Positions 1-8,598 of a stretch of 64,000 nt of DNA are shown here, one piece after another. The stretch comes from Gemmata massiliana. Its GTDB lineage: Bacteria > Planctomycetota > Planctomycetia > Gemmatales > Gemmataceae. A model generated the notes under the pieces. That model was not told the DNA's origin. It worked only from the letters and a program-made list of their open reading frames with translations, and made no database searches. A program made the translations under genes and the position numbers. Location of the stretch: positions 6,283,738-6,347,737 of the forward strand of contig NZ_LR593886.1 of NCBI RefSeq assembly GCF_901538265.1, in the 5' to 3' direction. How positions within the stretch are numbered: the first letter of the stretch is position 1; every line of letters starts with the position of its first letter.

Positions 1-402
1 CTATTTGAACACACCGCCGATCTCGGGCTGCGGGCGACCGCACCGACACCCGACGCGCTGTTCGCGGAGATGGCCGCGTGCCTCGTTTCCGCGATGGTCG
101 AAGACCCGGCGCGGGTCCAGCCGGCGCAGGAGTTGCAAATTGAAATTGCGGGAACCGACCGCGAGTTCCTGCTCTTCGACTGGCTCAAAGAGCTCCTGCT
201 CCGCTTCGAGACCGACCGAATGCTATTCGCAGCTTTCGATGTGCGCATCGGCGAAGCGGGGGTAACCGCAACCGTTCGCGGCGAACCGTTCGACCCGGAT
301 CGGCACACGTTCGCGCACGAGGTAAAAGCGATCACTTATCACGAATTGAAAGTGGTCGAAATTGACGGTGCTTGGCTCGCGGAAGTCATTGTCGATATTT
401 GA
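1..402 (+). CDS. Archease, 5'-truncated by window edge
   Basis: Frame 1 is open from base 1 and begins LFEHTADLGLRATAPTPDA, the archease N-terminal signature (HTADxG-like); the true start lies just outside the window. The end (VIVDI) is also typical of archease. Archease is the activating partner of the RNA ligase RtcB: it promotes RtcB guanylylation and multiple turnover (family knowledge). The next gene on the same strand is rtcB, about 100 bases downstream, which supports the call. About 133 residues are visible, so only a few residues are missing relative to the family length of about 140. Confidence 0.9.
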   Translation, partial: LFEHTADLGLRATAPTPDALFAEMAACLVSAMVEDPARVQPAQELQIEIAGTDREFLLFDWLKELLLRFETDRMLFAAFDVRIGEAGVTATVRGEPFDPDRHTFAHEVKAITYHELKVVEIDGAWLAEVIVDI

Positions 403-410
403 AAATCAGC

Positions 411-437
411 CACGGATAACACGGATAACACGGATCG
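411..437. repeat. Short tandem repeat, unit CACGGATAA
   Basis: The nine-base unit CACGGATAA occurs twice and is followed by CACGGAT, in the gap between the archease and rtcB genes. Motifs of this kind recur in intergenic DNA of many bacteria. It sits where the rtcB leader would be, but no function can be assigned. Confidence 0.7.
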
Positions 438-500
438 GAAGAATTTGATCTTTCGGATCTGCGTTGTCGGCGTCATTTGCGGCTCTTCTGGGTTGCGTTC

Positions 501-1961
501 ATGAAGAGCGGATTTACCGGCCCGTTGGAAAGTATCGGCTGTTGCTGCCACCGCATCCCGAAGAGCTACAAGACCGGGATGCGCGTGGACGGGCACATCT
601 ACGCGAACGACAAGCTCCTGGAAGCCATCCGCAAGGACCAGGCGCCGGACCAGGTCGCGAACGTGGCGATGCTCCCGGGCATCCAGGTCGCGAGCATCGC
701 GATGCCGGACATCCACTGGGGCTACGGGTTCTGTATCGGCGGCGTGTGCGCGACCGACCCCGAAGAGGGCGGCGTGATCTCGCCCGGGGGCGTCGGGTAC
801 GACATCAATTGCGGCGTCCGGTTCATCAAAACCAACCTCTACCTGGACGACGTCAAGCACCACATGAAGAAACTGGTGAAGGCACTGTTCTACACCGTTC
901 CGAGCGGGGCCGGGCGCACCGGGCGCTACAAGTTCGACGCCACCGAGACGCGCCGGCTGATGGGCGAAGGCCCGCGCTTCGTGATCGACCGCGGGCTGGG
1001 CGTGGCGCGCGACCTCGACCATACCGAGGCGAACGGCCGCATTGACGACGCGGACCCGCACCAGGTCTCCGACCACGCGGTGAAGCGCGGCGCGGAACAG
1101 TGCGGCACGCTCGGCAGCGGCAACCACTTCCTCGAAGTGCAGGTGGTGGACAGCGTCTTCGACGCGGACGTCGCGAAGGTGTTCGGCCTGGAGCTGAACC
1201 AAATCTGCGTGATGATCCACTCGGGGAGCCGCGGGTTGGGCTACCAGGTGTGCGACGACTCGCTCGCCGCGTTCCGCAACTGCTCGACGAAGTACGGCTT
1301 CGAGCTGCCCGACCGACAGCTCGCGTGCGCCCCGGTCGATTCGCCCGAGGGCCGCAAGTACATCGCCGCGATGCGGGCTGCTGCGAACTACGGGTTCTGC
1401 AACCGGCAGCTCCTCATGCAGCAGGCGCGCGAGGTGTTCGCGGGCGTCTTCGGCCGGTCGTGGGAAGACCTCGGCATGGAGCAGCTCTACGACGTCGCGC
1501 ACAACATCGCGAAGCTCGAAGAGCACACGGTGGACGGGAAGAAAAAGAAGGTCTGGGTCCACCGCAAGGGCGCGACGCGGGCGTTCCCGGCCGGGCACCC
1601 GGAAGTGCCCGAGAAGTACCGCACTGTTGGGCAGCCGGTGATTATCCCCGGCGACATGGGGCGCGCGTCGTGGGTGCTGGTCGGTTCGCAGGGCGCGATG
1701 GAGAAGACCTTCGGCACCACGTGCCACGGGGCCGGGCGCGCGATGAGCCGTACCGCGGCGCTGAAAGACGGTGCCGGGCGCAGGATCGACCGCGAGCTCG
1801 AACACAAGGGCGTGATCGCGATGGCGAGCAGCCGCAACGGGCTCGCGGAGGAACAGCCGAAGGCGTACAAGAACGTGGACGACGTGGTGGACGTCGTCCA
1901 CGAGGCCGATTTGTCACGCCGCGTCGCGCGGATGCGGCCCCTGGGTGTAATTAAGGGCTGA
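501..1961 (+). CDS. rtcB: RNA-splicing ligase RtcB
   Basis: RtcB joins RNA 3'-phosphate or 2',3'-cyclic phosphate ends to 5'-OH ends using GTP and Mn2+. Counting from the ATG at 501 (486 residues), the metal ligands and guanylylated histidine fall at C104 (DINCGVRF), H209 (GSGNHF), H240 (MIHSGSRG), H334 (AHNIAK) and H409 (TCHGAGR), with K485 in the terminal GVIKG. Each is offset by only 5-6 from the Pyrococcus horikoshii enzyme (C98, H203, H234, H329, H404, K480), so the protein is full length and the start is about right; a TTG at 477 is the alternative. The N-terminus contains an unusual CCC run (residues about 13-15). It follows the archease gene, its known cofactor. Confidence 0.96.
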   Translation: MKSGFTGPLESIGCCCHRIPKSYKTGMRVDGHIYANDKLLEAIRKDQAPDQVANVAMLPGIQVASIAMPDIHWGYGFCIGGVCATDPEEGGVISPGGVGYDINCGVRFIKTNLYLDDVKHHMKKLVKALFYTVPSGAGRTGRYKFDATETRRLMGEGPRFVIDRGLGVARDLDHTEANGRIDDADPHQVSDHAVKRGAEQCGTLGSGNHFLEVQVVDSVFDADVAKVFGLELNQICVMIHSGSRGLGYQVCDDSLAAFRNCSTKYGFELPDRQLACAPVDSPEGRKYIAAMRAAANYGFCNRQLLMQQAREVFAGVFGRSWEDLGMEQLYDVAHNIAKLEEHTVDGKKKKVWVHRKGATRAFPAGHPEVPEKYRTVGQPVIIPGDMGRASWVLVGSQGAMEKTFGTTCHGAGRAMSRTAALKDGAGRRIDRELEHKGVIAMASSRNGLAEEQPKAYKNVDDVVDVVHEADLSRRVARMRPLGVIKG

Positions 1962-1996
1962 GCGCGACGTATGCGGTGTTGAAAGCATTTCTGTTC

Positions 1997-2023
1997 GTGG
2001 CACGGGCCTCTGGCCCGTGCCAC
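1997..2023. terminator. Perfect 12-bp hairpin between convergent genes
   Basis: GTGGCACGGGCC, loop TCT, then the exact reverse complement. It lies between the 3' ends of rtcB (+) and a lipoprotein gene (-), so it probably terminates both. There is no long T-run. The high-GC perfect arm with a 3-base loop resembles other palindromes in this window. Confidence 0.6.
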
Positions 2024-2061
2024 AACACAAAAGACCAAACACAGGACGTCAACGCAGTCAA

Positions 2062-2529
2062 TTAATCGTCGTCGTCACCACCCGGGGCCGGCGGCTTTCC
2101 TTTCTCGTTGGGCTTCTTCGCCCCCGGGCTCGGGAATTCGTCCGGCAAGTTCAGTACGAGCGTGTTGTCGCGCGCCTCCACGGTCACGGCGTCCGGGAAG
2201 TGGTACTCCCCGCCGACGACCTGCCCGTCGCTCGGCGGGTGGTACGCGACCTTGTACCGGCCGGCCGGAATTCCCGGGGTTACGGTCGTGGCCGTCGACG
2301 TGGTTCGCGAGGTCTCGGCGGTGAAAGTTCCGTCCGCCTTCACGCTCGCGTTTACTACCATCCCGCCCCAATTGTCCGATTCCGGCATGAAAATAAGACC
2401 GCCCCCGGCCACCGGCTTCTTCCCGTGGGTGAGTACACCGGTGAGCGGGTACAGGGTCGGTGGGGCGTCCGCCGCGCACCCGGCCGCGAGCAAACAGGCG
2501 ACAAACGGCAGGAAGAACAGGCGAGTCAT
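2062..2529 (-). CDS. Lipoprotein with carboxypeptidase-regulatory-like fold (cassette A)
   Basis: The 155-residue product begins with a lipoprotein signal (VACLLAAGC, cleavage before the Cys near residue 18), so it should be membrane-anchored outside the cytoplasm. The body has a short beta-rich domain with PLTG..., GGGLIFMPE, KADGTFTAET and PAGRYKVAYHP motifs, as in planctomycete transthyretin/carboxypeptidase-regulatory-like lipoproteins; the tail is acidic (GGDDDD). It is the last gene of cassette A, after the DUF1559 gene (3878) and the tiny lipoprotein (2748), and is clearly paralogous to the protein at 6382-6822. Function unknown. Confidence 0.85.
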   Translation of the reverse strand: MTRLFFLPFVACLLAAGCAADAPPTLYPLTGVLTHGKKPVAGGGLIFMPESDNWGGMVVNASVKADGTFTAETSRTTSTATTVTPGIPAGRYKVAYHPPSDGQVVGGEYHFPDAVTVEARDNTLVLNLPDEFPSPGAKKPNEKGKPPAPGGDDDD

Positions 2530-2571
2530 GGGGGGTCTCAGTGAGTACGAAAAACGGGCGACTCACGGGCT

Positions 2572-2748
2572 TCACTTGTTCCGCGATTTGCGGTCCTTGA
2601 TCTCCTGCTTCTCCTCGTCGTCGGCCTTTTGTTGTGCCGCTTTCTGCTTCTCCTCGACTTCTTTGCCCGTTTGCCCACTGGGGACCGACGAATCGCACCC
2701 GACAAGCAGGGCCGCGAACAGCGCGGCGAGCATCAAACGATGGCGCAC
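2572..2748 (-). CDS. Tiny charged lipoprotein (cassette A)
   Basis: 58 residues from a GTG start (positions 2746-2748) that has a GGAG six bases upstream. The longer open frame in this phase is unlikely because it runs through the DUF1559 gene. A lipobox (ALLVGC) near residue 17 is followed by a very charged Gln/Lys/Glu-rich helix with no fold motif. The same lipobox plus charged tail design recurs in the middle gene of cassettes B and C. No function is known; an anchored helical spacer or partner of the prepilin-like protein is only a guess. Confidence 0.75.
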   Translation of the reverse strand: MRHRLMLAALFAALLVGCDSSVPSGQTGKEVEEKQKAAQQKADDEEKQEIKDRKSRNK

Positions 2749-2796
2749 AGTGATCTCCGAGTAAAAAAGCGTCTCGCGTAATTTGAAGAAATGATC

Positions 2797-2828
2797 GTCG
2801 GTGGCCGGGATTCCTCCCGGCCACCGAC
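2797..2828. terminator. 14-bp perfect hairpin downstream of DUF1559 gene A
   Basis: GTCGGTGGCCGGGA, loop TTCC, exact complement. It stands between the stop of the DUF1559 gene (2844) and the start of the tiny lipoprotein (2748). It could be a partial terminator that lowers expression of the two lipoprotein genes relative to the prepilin-like gene, or an mRNA-end stabiliser. Confidence 0.55.
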
Positions 2829-2843
2829 CGGTAACATCACCCG

Positions 2844-3878
2844 TCAGTCCATGTTCACGACTTCGCCGCCGTTTCGGGTGCAGACGCCCGCGAACACGAC
2901 GGGATCGATGCCGAAGCGGATGCTGCGAACGGAGCCGTCGCACAGAACGAAGTTGCACCCGCTCGGGTGGGACGAACCGAACAGTTCGTTCCAGATGGTG
3001 ACGGCCCCGCCGGACGAGTTGACGACGAAGGGGGCGTCGCGGTCCGGTTGCGGGGTGCGGGGGATCGTGCGGACCTGGGCGGCACCCTGAACGGCCGGTT
3101 GACCGTTGTTGTAGTCGTAGGAATAGGTGCCCCCGCCAATGCGGACGACGCACTGGTCCCAGCCGGCGTTCATGGTGTTCTCGTTGTCCCCGCCGTCGGC
3201 GTTGTGCCGCTGCGGGTGCAACCACTTCTCCCCGAGCATCACGGTGTTGCTGGTGCCGTCGGTGATGCCGGTGATGGGCACGTCGGCGACGTTCTCGCGA
3301 ACCATCGGCCCGTTGAACGCCTGGACCCGGGTGGACCCGCCCGGCCCCCCGTCACGTGCGGTCCCGTTGTCGAAGTCGGTGCCCGCGTTCCCGTTGTAGT
3401 CGCAGCGGGTGCCGGCCCCGTACACGGTCGGGGCGCGGCGCGTCGGGCAGTAGTAGATCTTCACCGGCGAGGAGTACAACTGCGCCCGGGAGACGACCTT
3501 GTACAAGTTGTCTTGTTCGATGTACGGCAGGACGTGGTAGCGCCAGTTGAACCCGGTCCGGTCGTCCATGATTCCCGCGGCGTTCTTCGTACTCGCGTTC
3601 GGGTCGGTCCAGTTGCAACAGTCACGGGTTTGGGCGTTGTTCGGCGCCCCGACGTCGCCGTCGCGCCCGCCCTTGGGGAGCTTGCTGTTCGCGTCGTGAA
3701 AGCTGTGGAACGCGAGGCCCAGTTGCTTCAAGTTGTTGGAGCACTGCATGCGAGCCGCAGCCTCGCGGACCTTCTGAACCGCGGGCAAAAGGAGCCCGAT
3801 GAGAACCGCGATGATCGCAATGACGACGAGTAATTCGATCAGCGTGAACCCCGACCGGCGTGTGGCACGATGTTGCAT
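2844..3878 (-). CDS. DUF1559 prepilin-like protein (cassette A)
   Basis: 344 residues from the ATG at 3878; an AAGG lies 8-9 bases upstream and the upstream part of the longer frame is not family-like. A class III prepilin signal [19 protein letters not shown] starts near residue 10 (processing after the Gly, Glu at +5), followed by the family block [20 protein letters not shown]. The C-terminus carries the H-x9-DG motif ([16 protein letters not shown]). DUF1559 proteins are greatly expanded in planctomycetes and are thought to be pseudopilin-like surface proteins; their role is unproven. It is the first gene of cassette A. Confidence 0.93.
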   Translation of the reverse strand: MQHRATRRSGFTLIELLVVIAIIAVLIGLLLPAVQKVREAAARMQCSNNLKQLGLAFHSFHDANSKLPKGGRDGDVGAPNNAQTRDCCNWTDPNASTKNAAGIMDDRTGFNWRYHVLPYIEQDNLYKVVSRAQLYSSPVKIYYCPTRRAPTVYGAGTRCDYNGNAGTDFDNGTARDGGPGGSTRVQAFNGPMVRENVADVPITGITDGTSNTVMLGEKWLHPQRHNADGGDNENTMNAGWDQCVVRIGGGTYSYDYNNGQPAVQGAAQVRTIPRTPQPDRDAPFVVNSSGGAVTIWNELFGSSHPSGCNFVLCDGSVRSIRFGIDPVVFAGVCTRNGGEVVNMD

Positions 3879-4120
3879 GTGGGAACCTTTTTCGGCGGGC
3901 GAGCAGAATGAGACCAGCGACGGAGTTGATCTTCGTCGCCGGTCGCAGCCCCCTCCAGTCCAACACGCCCTTATTCGCACAAGCCTCAGCCTTTCGTGAC
4001 GCGCCCTCCTTATAAACTTAATCTGCCCCTCATTTTTCACACGTCGTACACGGACTTAACATCATTCGGGTGGGAACTCACCCGCCCAACTGACGTCAAT
4101 TTCCTGTACAGGAACGCGGT

Positions 4121-4756
4121 TTACGGGACGGTAACCTCGACCACGTCCTCGCTCGTGGTGTTCGCCAGAGTGGACTGCTTCATGACCTGCTTGACGATGC
4201 GCCCGGGCATCTCCTCGCTCAGCCAGAGCTTCACTTCGAGCGGCCCGGCCTCGGTCGAATCGCTCCACGAGTAGACCGTCGTCTTGTACTTCTTCCCCAA
4301 CACGGTCATCTCCTCTTCACCGACCACCTTCGCCTTGCGCGAGGGCTTGTTGAAGTCGTCCGCGGTCATCCCGTTCGGGATCGCGAACTGCCGGTTGAAG
4401 CGGTTGGTCTCGCCGGGGTTCACAGCCGGCGCGGTGCCGTCCCCGCGGTCCGTCGTGTTCTGGCGCGTCACCTCTACGACGTCCGCGCCGACGGTGCGGA
4501 GCGTGTAGGTGTTCACGCTCGTGACTTTGTTCGTGGAGCGCTCCGTCGAGGTGACCGACTTCCGCTTGACCGTCGTACCCACCGGGAACCGCTTCCAGTT
4601 CGCGTACTCGAGTGTGTCGAACATCGGCCCGGCGGGAGCCGCACTGGGGGTCACGGTCACCGCGCCGGCGCCGGGCGCGGGTGGGGCAGAACTCCCGCCG
4701 CATCCGGCCGTACAAACGACAACGAGTGCCAGGGAAATAAAGGTGAAGAGGCGCAT
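4121..4756 (-). CDS. Lipoprotein, unknown family (cassette B)
   Basis: 211 residues with a lipoprotein signal (VVVCTAGC, Cys near 19), an Ala/Pro-rich linker to about residue 45, then a beta-rich domain with no motif I recognise. It is the third gene of cassette B (DUF1559 at 6123, tiny lipoprotein at 5041, this gene). Unlike the third genes of cassettes A and C it lacks the PLTG/GGG/DGTFTA pattern, so the cassette has kept its layout but this position holds a different lipoprotein. Probably exported and lipid-anchored. Confidence 0.85.
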   Translation of the reverse strand: MRLFTFISLALVVVCTAGCGGSSAPPAPGAGAVTVTPSAAPAGPMFDTLEYANWKRFPVGTTVKRKSVTSTERSTNKVTSVNTYTLRTVGADVVEVTRQNTTDRGDGTAPAVNPGETNRFNRQFAIPNGMTADDFNKPSRKAKVVGEEEMTVLGKKYKTTVYSWSDSTEAGPLEVKLWLSEEMPGRIVKQVMKQSTLANTTSEDVVEVTVP

Positions 4757-4793
4757 GATTTAAAACCCTTCAATAAATGTGGGTCGATAAGTG

Positions 4794-4827
4794 CGGACGG
4801 ACGGAGCCAGAGGGCTCCGTCCGTCCG
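4794..4827. terminator. 15-bp perfect hairpin between cassette B lipoproteins
   Basis: CGGACGGACGGAGCC, loop AGAG, exact complement; the arm contains the tandem tetramer CGGA. It lies between the tiny lipoprotein stop (4844) and the next lipoprotein start (4756) on the minus strand. No T-run follows, so it may be an attenuator or mRNA stabiliser rather than a full stop. Confidence 0.5.
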
Positions 4828-4843
4828 CGCGTCGGTGTCGAAG

Positions 4844-5041
4844 TTACTTCTTGCCGCCCTTTTTGGGCGGCGCCTTACCCGCGGTGCCGCCGCTTTCTTC
4901 GTCGGCGGTCCGCTTGTCTTCTTCGGCGATCTGTCGCTTCTGCTCGTCGGTCAGCGGAGTCGTGTTGATCGTCGTCTTCGCCCCGCACCCGCTCAGCCCC
5001 AGGGCGGCCCCCACGAGCGCGATCAGGAAATAGTTCCGCAC
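4844..5041 (-). CDS. Tiny charged lipoprotein (cassette B)
   Basis: 65 residues from a GTG at 5039-5041 with a GAGAGGG Shine-Dalgarno sequence upstream. A hydrophobic signal ends in LGLSGC (lipobox), followed by TDEQKRQIAEEDKR and a Lys/Gly-rich tail. Same design and position as the tiny lipoproteins at 2572 and 6889. It starts 23 bases after the DUF1559 stop, so it is almost certainly co-transcribed with it. Function unknown. Confidence 0.8.
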   Translation of the reverse strand: MRNYFLIALVGAALGLSGCGAKTTINTTPLTDEQKRQIAEEDKRTADEESGGTAGKAPPKKGGKK

Positions 5042-5064
5042 GGTACCCTCTCGCGGTAAGTGGG

Positions 5065-6123
5065 TTAGAACTGGCTCGCGTCGATGACCTGGCCGTCGTC
5101 GATCACGCACGCGCGCATCCAGCTAATCGGATCGACGTTGAACCGCACGAAGCGGACCGAACCGTCGCCCATCACAGCGTTCAAGCCGCCGGTGTGGGCC
5201 GAGCCGAAATACCGGCGCCACGTGTTCGTGCCGTCCGGGTTCAGCGGGATGTTGGTCGGGTCGGTGTCGTGCTTCGGCGGGAAGTGGTAGCGGATCACGC
5301 ACTCGTCCCAGCCGGCGTTGTTCCAGCGCTCGTTGTCCCCGCCGTCGGCGCCCTGGCGGCTCGGGGGCAGGGCCTTTTCAGCGGCCAGCACGCTGTTCGA
5401 CAGGCCGTCGGTCGCGTCGGTGATCCGGCGCTTGGCCCCTTGAGCGGACCACACGATCATGCCCTTGCGCCCCGGGTAGTCGCCGAAGTTTTCCGGGGTG
5501 CGCTCGTTGCGCCGCGGGGTCATCCCGATCGGCGGGGCCGGAATGTCTCCCTGGTTCTCGTGAACCTCGCCCTGGTAGAACCCGGCGCTCCCGGCGTAGT
5601 CGCACCGACCGAACAGCCCCGAGCCGTAGCCCGTAGGGGCTCGGCGGGACGGGCAGTAGTAGGTCTTGATGAGGGCGCGAGCGACGTCGTCTTCGCCGTT
5701 GTAGTTCGCCGGGCGCCCGCTGTGGATCGGCGGCAGGTCGAACTTGGCGAGCTTGTACACGTTGTCCTGTTCGATGTACGGCAGGATCTTGAACCAGTGG
5801 CTCCAGCCGTCCGGGTGGGCGGCGTTGCAGCAAGTGGTGCCGCTCTCGTAGGCGCCGATCGGCTCGTTGTACACCATGCCCGGCAACCGGGGGTCGCCGT
5901 CGTAGGGGCCTTGCGGGAAATGGCTGTTGGCGCTCTCGAAGTTGTGGAACGCCAGACCGATCTGTTTGAGGTTGTTGGAGCACTGCATCCGGGCCGCGGC
6001 CTCCCGGACCTTTTGGACCGCGGGCAGGAGGAGCCCAATGAGAATGGCGATGATCGCAATGACGACGAGTAACTCAATCAATGTAAATGCCGACCGAGAA
6101 CCGTTCCGGTACCTATGACCCAT
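5065..6123 (-). CDS. DUF1559 prepilin-like protein (cassette B)
   Basis: 352 residues from the ATG at 6123, with GGAG 8 bases upstream; an in-frame ATG at 6159 is less likely. The prepilin signal [19 protein letters not shown] comes near residue 12, then the same [19 protein letters not shown] block as its paralogues. A DUF1559 body follows ([17 protein letters not shown]), ending with H-x9-DG ([16 protein letters not shown]). First gene of cassette B. Two Cys (TTCC region) and YYCPSRR align with those in the other copies, suggesting a conserved disulfide. Confidence 0.93.
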   Translation of the reverse strand: MGHRYRNGSRSAFTLIELLVVIAIIAILIGLLLPAVQKVREAAARMQCSNNLKQIGLAFHNFESANSHFPQGPYDGDPRLPGMVYNEPIGAYESGTTCCNAAHPDGWSHWFKILPYIEQDNVYKLAKFDLPPIHSGRPANYNGEDDVARALIKTYYCPSRRAPTGYGSGLFGRCDYAGSAGFYQGEVHENQGDIPAPPIGMTPRRNERTPENFGDYPGRKGMIVWSAQGAKRRITDATDGLSNSVLAAEKALPPSRQGADGGDNERWNNAGWDECVIRYHFPPKHDTDPTNIPLNPDGTNTWRRYFGSAHTGGLNAVMGDGSVRFVRFNVDPISWMRACVIDDGQVIDASQF

Positions 6124-6308
6124 CGAAGTACTCCGAGAGTGGGCGACGGAAATGAACACCGCGAACGTGGGTTAACATTGGCAACCTCCGCCGTGTCCCT
6201 CCAGGGCATCCAACCAATATTCGCACAACTCTCAACATCTATACATGGCACTTGAGCGCATTGTTCATCGGTCCCTCACATTCTTCAAACCCACGCAGAG
6301 CCGACACG

Positions 6309-6342
6309 AAAAAAAAATACGGGACCGGAATAACCGGCCCCG
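6309..6342 (-). terminator. Rho-independent terminator after cassette C
   Basis: On the minus strand a stem of ACGGGGCCGG/CCGGTCCCGT (one mismatch) with loop TTATT is followed by A and nine T residues. This is the clearest intrinsic terminator of the cassette region and ends the transcript of the lipoprotein gene 6382-6822, so cassette C is a separate unit from cassette B. Confidence 0.85.
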
Positions 6343-6381
6343 TGTGAGGTGCGTTCGAGTTCATCAAAGAAGGGGCGTCGT

Positions 6382-6822
6382 TTACTTCTCTGGTTTTGGG
6401 TCGGCCGCGGGACGCACCGGAACAACTACGGTTACCGTCGTCGCCTTCCCTTCGACCAAAACGCGATCACTGATCTCACGGGCGAGGTCGGTTTTGGAAC
6501 CGTCGCCTGCGGGATGATAAATGGCCTTGTACTTACCGGCTGGGGCACCGGGACGTGTCACCGTGCCATTATCGCCAGCGTACTCGGTCTGCGCAGTAAA
6601 CGTCCCGTCAGGTTTGACGGCCGCGTTGACCACGAGCGCGGATCGTTCACCCGAATCGAGGACAAAAATCACCCCGCCGCCGGTTACACTCTTACCGTCA
6701 AGTGCCACGGTCCCGGTGAGGGGGTAGAGCTCGGGGAACGGGTCGCGCGGGGAACAGCCGATCGGCAGAATCCATACGACGAACAGCGCGACCGGGAGCC
6801 AGAAAAAACGACGAATTGGCAC
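6382..6822 (-). CDS. Lipoprotein with carboxypeptidase-regulatory-like fold (cassette C)
   Basis: 146 residues; signal ends with lipobox ILPIGC (Cys about residue 23). The body matches the cassette A lipoprotein position by position: YPLTGTV, GKSVTGGGVIFV, ALVVNAAVKPDGTFTAQT, GAPAGKYKAIYHPAGDG. It is the third gene of cassette C after the DUF1559 (8161) and tiny lipoprotein (7116), and ends at an intrinsic terminator. Likely a secreted lipid-anchored beta-sandwich protein; function unknown. Confidence 0.87.
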   Translation of the reverse strand: MPIRRFFWLPVALFVVWILPIGCSPRDPFPELYPLTGTVALDGKSVTGGGVIFVLDSGERSALVVNAAVKPDGTFTAQTEYAGDNGTVTRPGAPAGKYKAIYHPAGDGSKTDLAREISDRVLVEGKATTVTVVVPVRPAADPKPEK

Positions 6823-6888
6823 GTCCGAGTTCCTTGATGAACTAATGAGGTGCGCCCGGGCGAATCCGCGGGCGCTCCCGTTAAAAGA

Positions 6889-7116
6889 TTAGTTCCGCTG
6901 CTTCTTCGCGCGAGCGGCCTCTTCGTCTTCGGCCGAGGGCTTGCCGGTCTGCTTCTGGTTCTTCTGTTGGAGCGTCTCCTCGTTGCGCACCCGCTTATCC
7001 ATTTCCTTTTGCTCGGCTTCCATTTCCGGCGTCACGGCGACCGGAGCGGGCTTCGAGCCGCACCCAACCGCGGCGGTGATGAACACCGCCGCGCCCACGA
7101 GCATCATCTTTCGCAT
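6889..7116 (-). CDS. Tiny charged lipoprotein (cassette C)
   Basis: 75 residues from the ATG at 7116 (AAGG about 9 bases upstream). Signal ends in ITAAVGC (lipobox), followed by a highly charged Glu/Lys/Gln helix (EAEQKEMDKRVRNEETLQQK). Same position and design as the tiny lipoproteins of cassettes A and B. It begins 40 bases after the DUF1559 stop. A weak GC-rich hairpin follows near 6850-6875. Confidence 0.8.
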   Translation of the reverse strand: MRKMMLVGAAVFITAAVGCGSKPAPVAVTPEMEAEQKEMDKRVRNEETLQQKNQKQTGKPSAEDEEAARAKKQRN

Positions 7117-7156
7117 CGAGAGTACCTTGTTGGAAGATTGCAAGAGTTCGGTGGGG

Positions 7157-8161
7157 TCAGTTGTCCAACGAGAGCGTTTCGCCGCCGTTGCGCGAGCACG
7201 CCGCGGACCACGCGTTGGCATCAACCGAGTACTTCACGGTGCGAACCGACCCGTCACAGAACACCGCATTCATCCCGCCCGTGTGCGAAGACCCGAACTG
7301 CTGGTTCCAGATGTTAACGGTCGCGCCCGACGAGTCGACCACTTGCGGGGCCTCGCTGTCGTGCCGCGGGGTGCGGGGGATGGTGCGCGACGAGCTGCCG
7401 GACACGGCCGGGCCGTTCGGGTTGTAGTCGTAGGTGAACGTGCCACCGCCGATGCGGACCACGTCCTCATCCCAGCCCGCGTTGAACATGGACTCGTTGT
7501 CGCCCCCGTCCGCGTTGTGCCGCTTCGGGTGCAGCCACTTTTCGGCCACCATGACCGTGTTCGAGGTACCGTCGGTGATCTGGTTCAGCCCGACCGCCGG
7601 AACGTCGGCCCGGACGACCACGCCGTCGAGCGACCCGTTACCGCTGGAGCTGGACGTGGTGCTCGTGTACTGGGTGCCGGAGTTACCGCAGTAATCGGAC
7701 CGGGTCGAAGCGCCGTAGAGTGCGGTGGTGCGGCGCGTGGGGCAGTTGTAGACCTTCACCTGGGTCGCGAGCAGCGTGGTCCGGCTGACCGTGTTGAACA
7801 GGTTGTCCTGCTCGATGTAGGGGAGGATCTGGTAGCGCCAGTTGAACCCGGTCCGGTCGTCCATCTGGCCCGCCGCGTTCTTGGTCGTAACCAGGCTGTC
7901 GTCCCAGTTGCAACAGGTTTGGCTCGTCTGTCCGGCCGGGCGCCCGTCGCGCCCGCCGTGCGGAAGGGCCTTATTCGCATCGTTAAAACTGTGGAACGCC
8001 AAACCGAGCTGCTTGAGGTTGTTTTGGCAGCTCATACGGGCCGCGGCTTCGCGGACCTTCTGGACCGCGGGGAGCAGTAACCCGATTAATACAGCGATGA
8101 TGGCGATGACGACCAGCAGCTCAATCAACGTAAACCCACGTGGCGCGTTTTGTCGCGTCAT
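7157..8161 (-). CDS. DUF1559 prepilin-like protein (cassette C)
   Basis: 334 residues from the ATG at 8161 (GAGG upstream); the 93-residue upstream extension of the open frame is not family-like. Prepilin signal [19 protein letters not shown] near residue 8, then [20 protein letters not shown]. The C-terminus has H-x9-DG ([16 protein letters not shown]). It is closer to the cassette A copy than to B (shared [14 protein letters not shown], HNADGGDN, WNxxFGSSH), which helps order the duplications. Confidence 0.93.
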   Translation of the reverse strand: MTRQNAPRGFTLIELLVVIAIIAVLIGLLLPAVQKVREAAARMSCQNNLKQLGLAFHSFNDANKALPHGGRDGRPAGQTSQTCCNWDDSLVTTKNAAGQMDDRTGFNWRYQILPYIEQDNLFNTVSRTTLLATQVKVYNCPTRRTTALYGASTRSDYCGNSGTQYTSTTSSSSGNGSLDGVVVRADVPAVGLNQITDGTSNTVMVAEKWLHPKRHNADGGDNESMFNAGWDEDVVRIGGGTFTYDYNPNGPAVSGSSSRTIPRTPRHDSEAPQVVDSSGATVNIWNQQFGSSHTGGMNAVFCDGSVRTVKYSVDANAWSAACSRNGGETLSLDN

Positions 8162-8543
8162 CCGATTCGGCCTCAAAGAGAAAAAGGAGGGCAGGCAACG
8201 GGCGATGTTCGGGGGGCGAAGGCGGGAAAAACGAGCACCAAACCAATGGCACACACGATCCCAACACACCCAATCTACCCCCGCAAAAGCGGCCGAAGTG
8301 TGCTTCACAGTTTCTTCAGTGACATTCCACATTAAGAGGCGTCGCAAAAACAGCAACTCGTTGCCTAGAAACAACTTGCAAAACGAGGTGATGAAATGAT
8401 GAAGGAATTTTGAGGACAACTTGTGCGGTACAGCAGCCAATTTAGACGCCGAACAACTCGCCTATAGACATTAGCCATTCGTGAGTATCAACATTCATCT
8501 ATCATCAAGAATTCACATGCTGCATCAACTCTCTCGATCTGAT
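8162..8543. other. Intergenic leader of cassette C
   Basis: About 380 bases without a credible gene, with lower GC than the flanks. It must hold the promoter of cassette C on the minus strand. I see no confident -35/-10 pair; a weak minus-strand candidate is TTGCTG-16-TAATGT near 8330-8360. Short plus-strand frames here lack coding character. Confidence 0.4.
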
Positions 8544-8585
8544 CGTGATCGAACGGCCTGGTAAATACCACGCCGTTCGATCACG
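8544..8585 (-). terminator. Long hairpin after the ECF sigma gene
   Basis: Arms CGTGATCGAACGGC (8544-8557) and its exact complement (8572-8585) enclose TGGTAAATACCA, which can itself pair, giving an extended stem with one mismatch. It lies 14 bases downstream of the sigma-factor stop on the minus strand. No T-run, so it may be a factor-dependent terminator or an mRNA 3'-end stabiliser. Confidence 0.6.
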
Positions 8586-8598
8586 ACGGAGACTCGGA

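Noticed and set aside
339-1901. Long minus-strand open frame opposite rtcB
   Set aside because: It is the complement of a conserved coding region; its translation is Arg/His/Val-rich with no family motif. GC-rich DNA commonly gives such shadow frames.
8162-8440. Sigma-54 promoter upstream of cassette C
   Set aside because: A TTTGGTGCTCG word looks like a -24 element but the GC of the -12 element is not at the required distance.
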